From assembly GCA_013433145.1 (NCBI GenBank), contig CM024185.1:6179001-6243000 (forward strand): a stretch of 64,000 nt of DNA, in the 5' to 3' direction. This document shows, piece after piece, positions 53,959 through 64,000 of this stretch. Below the pieces are notes generated by a model. It ran no database searches, had not been told where the DNA came from, and was given only the letters and a program-made list of their open reading frames with translations. A program made the position numbers and the translations under genes. This DNA is from Ascaris suum. Its lineage: Eukaryota; Nematoda; Chromadorea; Rhabditida; Ascarididae. Positions within the stretch are counted from its first letter, which is position 1. The number at the start of each line of letters is the position of its first letter.

Positions 53959-55923
53959 CCTTCAACATTCTTCCCAGTAAACAGAATTATTCATCATGAC
54001 GAATTATCGATCACTCATCCAGTTTATTATGTAATTGACCGATTGTTCATTTATGGCACTAAACGCTGCAAATGTTTGTAACCGAAATTCAGAATAGTAT
54101 TGCGATAATCTAAAAAAAAATTAAAGTGTTGTGGATCGACTAAAAAATTATCTCAAATAAAAATTAATTTAATTTCAATAAAGAAAAAAAAGTATAAACA
54201 TTGCATAAATTTGTGGATAATGGACAAAAATATTGACGATTAAAAGAGGCAACCAACGTGGAGGATGCTTAATGTTGATACAGCTTTTTATTTTCGACTC
54301 TGCCACTAATTTTACAGGTTAATTACAGGTGTCGAAAACGATAACTGCAGTGGCAACAAAAATTACAATTCACTTAACATTCAAACCCTTTTAGACGTGC
54401 GGACAACAGAAAACATCGAATAAATTTTCATTGATGTACAACCTATTCCAGTACTCCACCTATATCCTCTGAAATCCCTCTTATGAGTTTTAATAATAAT
54501 TTCTTTTTAATTTAAATATTTATTTAAACACTTAAAATTTAAATATTTCAAAAATATAAATAAAAAATTTTAAAAAAAAAAACTCAATTGCTCAATTTTT
54601 AAGCAGTCCCAACGCCAGCAAAAATTGAGCACATCAAATCATACGAACTATCGTCAAAGACTGTTATAGCATAACAAAGGTTTCCAAAGGTTATAATGGA
54701 AATGTGGAAGTTTTTGAATCAAGAGATCTTGTGAGAGCTTCAAAGAGTGTGAATTTTAAACAAATTAACGAATTCCATTATTTTTATCTATTTGGACAGA
54801 AGCAAAAATTGTGAAAATAATTCATTCATGGAACTGAGATGATATGGGCAACTTTTTTCTCTAACGACCTTAGTTTCGTTCACAACAAAACAAAGTTCAA
54901 TTTGATATCGTCAATTTGATCTATCATATCGTCATATCGTCTATTCGATCATATCGTCTATGCTTTATTCTGCATCGAATAAAGAAAAGTTTTGAGAAAA
55001 AAAGCACTACAGCACACTAAAAACGGCAAGCTGCATCGTATAATGCTTGAATCATCGAGAACATAGTTTGATGACGCCAGACACCACGAATAATTCAGAA
55101 GCCGTTCAAAACACTGGTAGTGCATAAATAAAGAATTTCTTCGGCGGTCATGGTGGCCCCTCAAGAACTGCGTGCACACAGTCATTTTTGGGGGGAAATT
55201 TGGCTCAAATGAAAGCAACAAGTAGGCAATTTTGTATGAAACAACGGGGAGATTTTTTCACCCTATTCCGACGCCCATAGGACTTATTTTACCTCTTCGT
55301 GAACAATAGTATTTTTTTAAACTAAAAGCGAATGGCATCTCCACCCCACCCATTCCAATCTGTCTTCTCTTACAGACATACGCGTGCTGTGCATTTGATA
55401 ACCGTTTTTCGGATGTAGACTTCCTCGACAGCAAAACGCAACGAATGAATGACTTATCACTTTCTCGAAAGCCTGAATAATTCTTCTCCTTCCCCCTCTC
55501 ATCCACCGATCGATCGAATCTTACTCAATATTAAAGTGCCTCCGCCGTTCTTTGAGTGTGGACAAGACTCGTATAAAGGGTTCGCAGGTTGCATTGCAAT
55601 TCCACCAGCTCTTATGGCTAAGGGTATAATTTCTCGGCTGCCTTATGCAGCCTGAATCATCGCAAATGTTTCAACATCAATTAAGAAAGGTAGGTTTGTT
55701 TAATCGCGCAGAAAGGACACTTTATACGCCCAACAATTCGAGGGAGTTGCAATTTGGTCAGTTTCTAGCCCTATTTCCAATTTTTTGACCTAACGCTAGT
55801 TTTATGGATACGACTCATATCAGGTCACAGAGAGAAAAGGTTTTCCGCAACTACGATCACCTGGGCGAGTGCCACGCAACGGCTGACACGCATCCTTACT
55901 TCTGAAGCGAAATCACGACGATC

Positions 55924-56109
55924 TCAGATCATCCGGTCGTCGTAGGCCGTATCTTTCCTCACAATGAAAGGAATTTCATGACCGATATGAACAACAGTTG
56001 TATCAGAAAAGCTGCTCACCCAGCTTACTTTGATTCCCTGGAGCGGCAGATAGATGTTCTCCCAGTGCTCAAGACCATCGTATCTTCCTTCACGATATAG
56101 AAAAAAAAC
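55924..56109 (-). other. Coding-like segment, unknown protein
   Basis: A minus frame of about 61 codons, without an ATG start, reads REGRYDGLEHWENIYLPLQ, then SDTTVVHIGHEIPFIVRKD, then a stop. It contains an internal GTAAGC after GIK that could be a donor. Amino-acid composition resembles an extracellular beta-rich domain. No family recognised. Confidence 0.28.
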
Positions 56110-59100
56110 CTAATTTGTGGATTCTTTTATTGACTCTTAGCTGACTGTTCACCATTTCAAATCAGGACTGTCAGTGATTCTCGCACCATCCTATAAAAGA
56201 CCTTCTCTACGATATATATTTGTTCCTTTCTTGACCTTTCGAAGCTTAAAGAATTCCTGTTAATTTTAGAACAAGCTTCAAATAAAAACTTGCCCCCCCC
56301 CCCTCCTTATTCAAGTGAATTCAAGTGACTCTACACCACAGAAACCCGCTAGCAAACTTCTGATCCACGCTGTCTCAACAACGATTCTCGTACATTCTAC
56401 TAATACCACCCCCTCCCCCCATTAAAAAATCACACTTGAGTCGTACTTTCAGAGTAAATCCTCAAGAACGAAGGCACAAAGTCGGCGTGCTAATACCATC
56501 TCTTATAAAGAAAGCTATTCATATTCTTATGTGTTTCGTTAAATAACCTGTAAGATGACGCATATTGTCGTGAAGTTCATAATCGTACCACCCAATGGAC
56601 CGCGAATGAAGCGACGTCCTTCATTCCTTGATTCTCCTCTCCTGCGCCAAACGAAGTTTTTTCATTTACTTCCATTTATTAGCAAATAATGAACAATAAT
56701 ACAGCATAACTGCACAGTTCGGAGGGAGCGGAGAAAGCGGAAGGGGCGGGAAAAGGGATCAAAGAATTTCCACGATATGCCTCTGATTCAAGAAGTAATC
56801 GAAATTAAGGCTACGACTTCATAACTGCAGTTGCCCCAGTATTTCATAAATCTGAAGCACTGGGATGACCAGAACAGTCTGGGATAAACACAAGCACTTG
56901 GCAACCCCATCCAGCATATTTTGGATGATACATAAACCGATCCCCCTCACAAGTGCATCCATCAATCGAAAATGAAAGAATAAATATAGTAAAATAATAA
57001 TTAGTAAAAAAGAAACTGGACCAATGAAACAAAAGCGAAAAAAATGCGACTGCACTAAAAAATTGAGGACATGACCATGTATATGCAAGAGGAACACCGC
57101 ACCAACATCATTCGGTAGCGAAGACCTTTTTGATCATTAACGGCAATGCTCATTCTCTTTCCCCTGCATCTCTTAGCATACATTTACCGCAAAAAGAAAA
57201 AGGATTCCGAAATCTGCATTGTCCACCCCATATCCATTAGACTGCTGGCACGTTTCAGTATTGTGTTCCTTCCGTGCAAAAAAATTTGTAAAGTGACAAA
57301 CACAATGCAGGATGCGATATAAGAAACAAATAAAAAAGAAACGAAATGAAAGCGAAACATAACAAAGCAAAACGGCAGTAAACACACAACAAAATAAAAT
57401 CACTGGATAAAGAAGAGGTCAGCAAAAGGCAATCAAACTCACAACGAAATGTTGTAAAATCACAATAGAAGAAGATCAAGTGCCGATCTTCGGTAGCGAA
57501 CTCATGTCCTGCACCGGTTGTATGAGTGGTCATAATATTGAACAACTTCACTCAACGACAACTCTGACTACTAATCTCGCTAAAAAATATGGCTAAAAAA
57601 TATGATAATCGACGAACTAGTTTTGAGTTCGAGGGACATGATGACTCCACACATCGACAGCCACAAATGGGCTTATCAAAAGATTACCGAAGACCACACG
57701 AATGCATCAACCAACGAAACCTCCATCATGAGATGTTTCGTTATACAGAACGAGGGAAGAAAAGAGCCATCAAATGATCACGCAGCCAACATAGACAAAA
57801 AGTGAAACAGAAGCACAGTCCGCATTGGCACAGAGGGTAATCAACACAGGCAAAGGGGCATACTGTCAAACAGCCACAATCATATCCCAGTCAATGAATG
57901 CACGTCTCGTGCACGCATCACCATCTGTCAGGTAAGTAGGCCTGAGAATACGATCATCGTATTTCAGTACCTCCTGAGAACAAGTCGGCGTCCGCCAAAG
58001 AGCAAAATAACTGGATCCTTCGGCCTTTTCATGGCCATGCAGGGAAACATTCAATAGGCAAAGTCAATTCAGAATTTTCAAGCTAATAGGTTTCTTCTTC
58101 CTTACCCACCGCTAGATTGCCTCAAAGGACTCTGCGGCCACATGCTCCTCTGTAACGGACCATCGTGCCCGACTAACAGTAAAACCGTTTCACAGAATAT
58201 CGATTCAAAACCCGGAAATGAAGCAAGTACTTCGCGACCTCGCAGTTGCACTGATCTCGTCAACGCAACCGGAGAAACTCTACGTGCGGGAATTTTCCGA
58301 AAGCCGCCTCATGAAACATTTCAAGGTGAACTCGAATCCCCATTCGAAAGATTTGAAACTCGGATCAGCCATAATTCGGGACACTTGGTTTTAGTTAAAC
58401 ACTGATCATCAAATGGAGCCTAGCGCAGTTCTTTGTGGTTTTTGAAATGTGATGGAAATATTCAAACATGCTGAGTGCGCATCCGTTATCCTATTGGATG
58501 CTGATGGCTGTGCTTTCGCAGTCAGCTATGTTTGTTTCCATGAAGCACCTGATCTTTCATCGATTTCAAAAAATTTCTAGCAAAATGAGTCGAAGTGACA
58601 GCCTGCTGTCGACCCCGTATTAAAGTGTGGACTCAAGCCTCAAATCAACTTGTATTTCTTTTAATAATAAGAAAGGGCGCACCTGCCAGCAACCCTCCCA
58701 CACCCCCAGCACATGTTAATGACAAATTCACTTGTTCTGCACGAAGAAAATTCATTAACGAATGAAATCGAAAAAATTTCTGAGCAGAAGCAAGTGAGCG
58801 CATTCGCATTGGCAAAACACCTCATCAATAAACCTTGCAATATCCTAATTGCTCAACTTTTATCTTTCTACTGATGAGGATGTGCAAGTGTATCAGTGCA
58901 AATTTGGGGCAATTAAGTTGCTTATTCAAAATGTAAGATGCTTTTGAAATCGGAAGATGTGGCGCATTCTTGGTTGAAAGCTTTCATATTGCGAATGACC
59001 ACTCAACTTCCTTTAATGAAAAGCATCTTTGCACTTTCATAAATTTCATATTGGGGCGAATAAGTCTGTTCAACCAGTCAAAAGCCCCCCCCCCACCTCC

Positions 59101-60135
59101 CCCCTCCCGTGTGAATGAATGCATAAGTGTTAAAGCGCACTAAACTATTCTCAATCGATCACTAAAACCCGTCTTCTCGTCTCTATAGCCAACTCAACCT
59201 ACAGGCAAATCAGTTACGCTACCGAAATGGTAAGAAAACCTGTGAAGGATAAGGAAAACTCAGGGAGAGCGACTTGCATGAGATCTTCGCAATGATTTCG
59301 AACATCAGCTGCCATCGGCCTCAAACTTCTCATCAATCACTTTCGGTTACAAGCGTCGCTGACGACTTGATACCACTGAATGTATCTGCTAAATAAAACG
59401 ATTAGAACGAAATTAAAATATGCAAGCAAGAACGTCGGAGGTGAGAAAAAAAAAACAAACGAGCGCATTTAAATAAATAAAACAAAAACAAACACAACAA
59501 CAAATAAAAAGGCAATGCGAGGGGACGGGAGGGGGAAAGCTGAAACTGGATTATAACGACATCCTGAAAACAAGCTATTGCCTGAAAACATGAATGCGCA
59601 ACAAAACTTTATCACTCTCCATATAGAATGCAATAAAATAAAATTTATGATTTTCAACTTACCTCTCGTTCTGTCCTCGAAAATTATTCTTCATAAACAC
59701 TCGTCCTCGTCATCTGAAAACGCAAAAATATTTTTTTTAACACATGAGGCTTTAAGCATGTAATTCGAAGTTATGAGAAACACTAAATTTCTTACATGAC
59801 GTTTACACATATAATTCGAAATTAAATTTCGTATATAACGTCTCGGATAGTGTAGTTTACCAAAAAAGTGAAGAGTGCCAAAATAAAAGAAGAAATAAAA
59901 AGGAACACCAAGAACATAAATATAAATGCACACTTTTGCAAGTACAGACAATGATAACTACCTACATACTACAAAAAATAGCAAAATACACTACACTGTA
60001 CGAGTTACAAAAAATGCCCACTTTCCTATGTGCAGTCAATCTGAAGCATATTCTTTTATCACTGCTATAAACATGACAGAGTACAGACGACACTTGTCAA
60101 CTCGTGATACAGAACTAGGGTTGCTTGCTAGATAT

Positions 60136-60622
60136 AAGCCCATTTGAAATTAATGGGATCTTCATTAGTTGACCACTGATTATCAACATCACGAATTCGA
60201 CTTTGAACCCCTCCAAACAGGGGTCCTAGCAATCACAAATGGATCATTGCATTCAAAGCAACGCAGTGAAAAATTGTCTTATAATGGTTAGATTTTGAAC
60301 TCCTCAATGCTTCTTTAATAAGAGAAGCATCTTATAATAATTAAGAAATCAGAATATGATTACAACTGTGTTTCTACTTGTACGAGTCCATCGATAAACA
60401 ATAAAACAATGTGAGACGTGAAAAGTCGACTCAAAATTGTTAAAATTTGCAACGCGAATCGATGCAGAAAAACATGGACACACACGGAAATCGTCTTCAA
60501 GAATACGATACCACGATCAAACAAAAAAGATATCACTACTGCGACCCTTTACGTTGCATAAACAACAAGTCCATTTGCCGTTAATGGGTCTTCACAAGTT
60601 AATCACTAAGCATCCACATCAC
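60136..60622. repeat. Pair of diverged direct repeats (60136-60193 and 60567-60622)
   Basis: The two copies of about 56 bp share catttg, ttaatggg, tcttca, agtt and cacatcac-like blocks at roughly 75% identity, 431 bp apart. Both lie upstream of the gene starting at 60784. Confidence 0.55.
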
Positions 60623-60721
60623 TGCTAACATCACCTAATGCTCGGCGTAATATTGACCATGTCGGATTAAGCTAATTTATTTCACAGAGTAGTCAACGCA
60701 TGCATTAAAAAAAAGAATATT

Positions 60722-60729
60722 TATAAAAG
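60722..60729 (+). promoter_or_regulatory. TATA box of the OTU-like gene
   Basis: TATAAAAG lies 55 to 62 bases before the ATG at 60784, a distance that would place a start site about 30 bases upstream of the ATG. No other start intervenes. Confidence 0.5.
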
Positions 60730-60783
60730 CTCGGACCGAACGCAGCGATTGATAATTTATCGATCTTTTCACCCTTATACAAG

Positions 60784-61629
60784 ATGCTGTGCACGACCTG
60801 CAATGAGGTTGATGCGACGCTGATCTACCGAGTTCTCGCAATTGCTACCGCAACGCATGCTCTCATGTACGATTCATTTTCTCTGTTGGAGAAGCAACGT
60901 GAAGTTATCGAACTTCAGCGCTTTTTTCTTCGTGAATCGACTTTTTTCGTCGCGACTTTGAGGATGGCGAACGTCTTCGATTTAATCCCAGATGTGGTCC
61001 TGACCATCATGGGGCTTTTAAGCCTCATAAGAACAAGGCGGTTCCGCGACGCATTCGCCGCCGCGGCCGCTGTGTTCGGCATGGAAGACGAACAGCTCTA
61101 CCGCGAGGTAGAGCTGTTTATCCAGGAGCACTGGGAGGAAGAGTTCGCGGCGCTTGATGTCCACTCACGTGGACTGAAATATTTCGGTTCGTTTTCCTGA
61201 ATTTATTCTCTCTGAAAGTGACGAATTGTCCAAGAAATTATTCGACTGAAATGAGGATGTATTCATCATTTAATGCCTTTGTATGTATTGCTCTAATGCG
61301 TATGGATTTTGTGATTGGTCTTGCGATAACCTCTGACTTCTTTGTAGGCCGTATTATTTTTTACAAAAAACTACAAAATATTTTCCAATAAATAAATGCA
61401 GTGGCACATTCTTCGACCTTTTTGCGCTATACGCTGAAAATTGAAGAATTCTTGTCATAATGTGGAGACTTGTGAAGCTCGTGGTGTATTTGTTTGACAT
61501 ATAAATACGGTCGTTAGTCACACACCATGTTAAATACTAATAATTTTTGACGTTTTTTTAAAGAAAAAGAACAAAGTATGAGAAAACTAGTCGTCTTTTC
61601 TAAATTATTTAAACTTTTAAACAAGTAAA

Positions 61630-61709
<80 letters not shown>

Positions 61710-63718
61710 ATGAAAAATGCCGTTATGAAACAAACGAAATTAAGAGAATATGTAGTATAAAGAAACATTTCGCAAGTGCAAAGATAGAAGTAATAGACCG
61801 CTGTTAGATGACTAGATGTTGACAATGCAGGAGTAAGACATGGATAAATTATCTCTGTGGATGAAAGACGACCACGTTTCGACCCTTATCCATTGATGTG
61901 TGCAAGTAGGTTGTACGCAGGCCATCGTCAGAACGATACGCATAACCCTGTTAGTACGAGAACCTTGCGGCATATTAATGTCATGTTATCGCATCATTGC
62001 TGCTGCAGTACTTTTAGCCGATATATTAAATTTAAGGGGAACTGTCATAAAATTTTAACGGCTGACCTGCTTTGCAATGTACCGCTAACTTGGTTGTGTT
62101 ATAGCTGGCGAGGCAGCAGGGCGTCGTCCCAATGCGCTGTTGCTCGAAGCCGCATGTCGGCTGAAAGGAGCTCAGCTCACCGTCTGGGACGTCGAGAAGC
62201 GCCACTGTTTCCTCTATGGGCACCATGGACCGATGTATACTGCCGCCGTTAGCGGAGGGCAGTTCATCGCACTGATTGGAAAGCCACTGCTACCGGTGAG
62301 TGTTTCTTGATTTTATCGTCTTTTACCTTGGTCGCATTTTGCACGTTGTAGGTTCATGTGCTCGCGTTCGCAGCTGCGAATTTTTCCCAAATCTCAAATC
62401 CTTATCCTTAATTCTAATTATTCATCGATACAAAAACAGTCGTAAAGTTGGCGAAAGTGTCGCTTGCACAAATGAATAAGCAGAGCATAGATGTGGGCTG
62501 AAGAATTTCCCGATTTCAGTGGTACACAAGGGTTGCCCGTGAGGCAGAGCCCAGTACCAGCTACGAGGCCGAAGAAGAGCCCACGCTACCGATGCAGTTT
62601 GGCGGAAATGAAGTGGTGCCGGAGGAGCGCTCCCGTCCTAGCGAAGTGGAGATGCCCCGTCAGGAAAGGGGCCAGGACGTGGAAGTTGAGTCAGCAGTGA
62701 GCAGCCCGGCAGAATATCAGCCGGAGAACAATGCCGTGCCAGCGGAGGACAGCAGCAGCCAAAGGGCACAATGGCTGGAACAGCTCGCAGCCCGCTACCG
62801 TGAAATGCTGTAAGTGACACTCTTTGCTCAATTTGGACTGTAGCAATGCGCCGGATCTCATTCACGTTCATTCTCATATATCTTTGAGGAATTAAAATTT
62901 GAACCGCATTTAGCATCGGTGAACCATTTTGGGAGTGTCATTAAAAACTGTCAAGCTTGCCAGAGGTGTTGGGTTCCGTCGTGCCGACCAACCGTTTTCA
63001 TAAGTTATCAACAAGCAAATAACGAACGCATGCAAAATATCGTTTCGTTGTCATTCATTAGGTGGAAGTGAAAGATGAGCAGCGTAAAATGCATGCAGGT
63101 TTTTGTCCTTCTATGAATATCAATAATTCCTTTCAAAGATAAGGGTTCAATGTGAAAAACTAGTTCATGAAGTCTCATCATGTGGTCGTTTTAGTTATCG
63201 AATTTCACAGTTCTTGCATCAATAATTCCCATTTTCCCATGTTGGGAATAAAAGACGGAATGGCAGATATACACATGCCACCACGACACGATGTTTTCGT
63301 AATGCGCTTTTGCTTGCTAGGATTTTAAAGTGCGCTGTACTAGAAAAAATCTTTCCATGAGGGTATTTGGGACTAGAATAATGACTATAATTGTGCGATT
63401 ACATTTTCAAACATCTATTGGAATTCGATAATGATTGCAGCCGTCCACGAACTGGGGCAAATGTGGACGCCGAACGAGTGCCTCGAAGGCGAGCGACAAA
63501 AAAGCAGCCGGACTTCAGACCGGCTGACGTTTCGGCTCTACCAGCCCATATGGCAGCCGAACTGGTGGCACCAACCACGCCACCGTATATTGTGGAGGAC
63601 AACAAAATACGTAAGTGTTTTTACTTACCTTTTTCTGCTGCTTTTTTACTGCTTCATTTTTGACGCTGTCTCAGGTTCCGCTGAACACACCTTGCCTTGT
63701 GGAAGAAAAAAGGAGTAG
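60784..63718 (+). CDS. Unknown 365-aa protein with an OTU-like fold lacking catalytic residues
   Basis: Five exons: 60784..61186, 62105..62295, 62520..62809, 63441..63610, 63675..63718. All introns are GT..AG, and all four joins keep one open frame to a TAG, 365 residues. Exons are far more GC-rich than the introns. Residues about 80-195 follow the OTU deubiquitinase pattern: helix FRDAFAAAAAVFG, helix LYREVELFIQEHWEEEF, then LKYFAGEAAGRRPNALLLEA, strand LTVWD and a final GGQFIALIG strand. The usual DGNCxFRA reads RTRRFRDA, with no Cys, and the catalytic His of HY/HF is Gln187. Residues 199-294 are rich in Glu, Pro, Ser and Gln, probably disordered; PRRRATKK (309-316) could be a nuclear signal. 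The OTU assignment is inference; the gene model is strong. If correct, this would be a pseudo-deubiquitinase. Confidence 0.8.
61091..61118 (+). other. Perfect 12-bp inverted repeat inside an exon
   Basis: aacagctctacc and ggtagagctgtt flank the loop gcga, giving a stable hairpin in the coding sequence for EQLYREVELF of exon 1. It may be a coincidence of codon choice. Confidence 0.85.
61633..61705. repeat. (TA)n microsatellite in intron 1 of the OTU-like gene
   Basis: 73 bp of alternating AT, between exons 60784..61186 and 62105..62295. The Ile-Tyr minus frame across it is an artefact. Confidence 0.97.
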
Positions 63719-64000
63719 TTCAGCAGTGGTTACCATCGAAAACTGTTTGCTCATAGCGGGTGACTGCATTTCCACAGCTATATCTTTCAAATAGCTGAGG
63801 GAATCAGGAACTGCAAACACTAGTTTCGATCTACGTATGCGTTGCTTACCTAACGTTCCATTTTAGGTAGAACGGTCAAGAAAGGATTTGCAAATTTCAA
63901 AATCTTTCTAACAAAATAAGCAATAATTACGCATTCATGATATCAGCTTCAAAGGGTGAAAAATGATTCACCTGAAAGTTTTTTGTGATGCCTTTAGAGC

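Noticed and set aside
61857..62252. 131-codon plus ORF overlapping exon 2 of the OTU-like gene
   Set aside because: It is in a different frame from the exon chain and starts in the intron. The exon 62105..62295 frame fits both neighbours.

Overview
This window is nuclear DNA from a nematode, probably not Caenorhabditis. The coding exons are small (about 50 to 290 nt). They sit between introns of several hundred bases to about 2 kb, and acceptors mostly match the nematode TTTCAG consensus. One long gene encodes a patched-related (PTR) protein, a family expanded in nematodes, and the spacer DNA is AT-rich with many (TA)n arrays. I cannot name the species from sequence alone. The gene models below were assembled by eye from family similarity, GT..AG splice sites and reading-phase continuity; no searches were run.

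Layout. (1) 1-16.55 kb, minus strand: the 5' three quarters of a transportin-1 / karyopherin-beta-2 gene, 17 exons and 680 codons, running off the left edge. One intron holds a dead RTE-type LINE relic, and two introns hold short copies of the gene's own exon sequence. (2) 16.6-22.9 kb: intergenic, with an E-box cluster just upstream of the transportin start, small tandem repeats and a 129-bp (TA)n array. (3) 22.99-39.41 kb, minus strand: a complete 18-exon PTR gene of about 901 aa (12 TM segments, sterol-sensing domain). Its introns hold a 13-unit purine-rich minisatellite and a tRNA-Lys(CTT) gene. (4) 39.5-60.7 kb: no gene that I can name. It holds several coding-like segments, among them a possible three-exon minus-strand gene at 44.9-47.6 kb, an ORF broken by one TGA at 40.7-40.9 kb, and isolated ORFs near 53.9, 56.0 and 58.2 kb. 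It also holds tandem repeats, GC islands and microsatellites. (5) 60.78-63.72 kb, plus strand: a complete five-exon gene for a 365-aa protein that I do not know. Its first half resembles an OTU deubiquitinase fold without the catalytic Cys and His, and its second half is an acidic, low-complexity, probably disordered tail. This is the most interesting locus in the window.

The three well-supported genes show no operon-like relationship. Transportin imports proteins into the nucleus, PTR is a membrane transporter-like protein of the RND superfamily, and the OTU-like protein has no known role.
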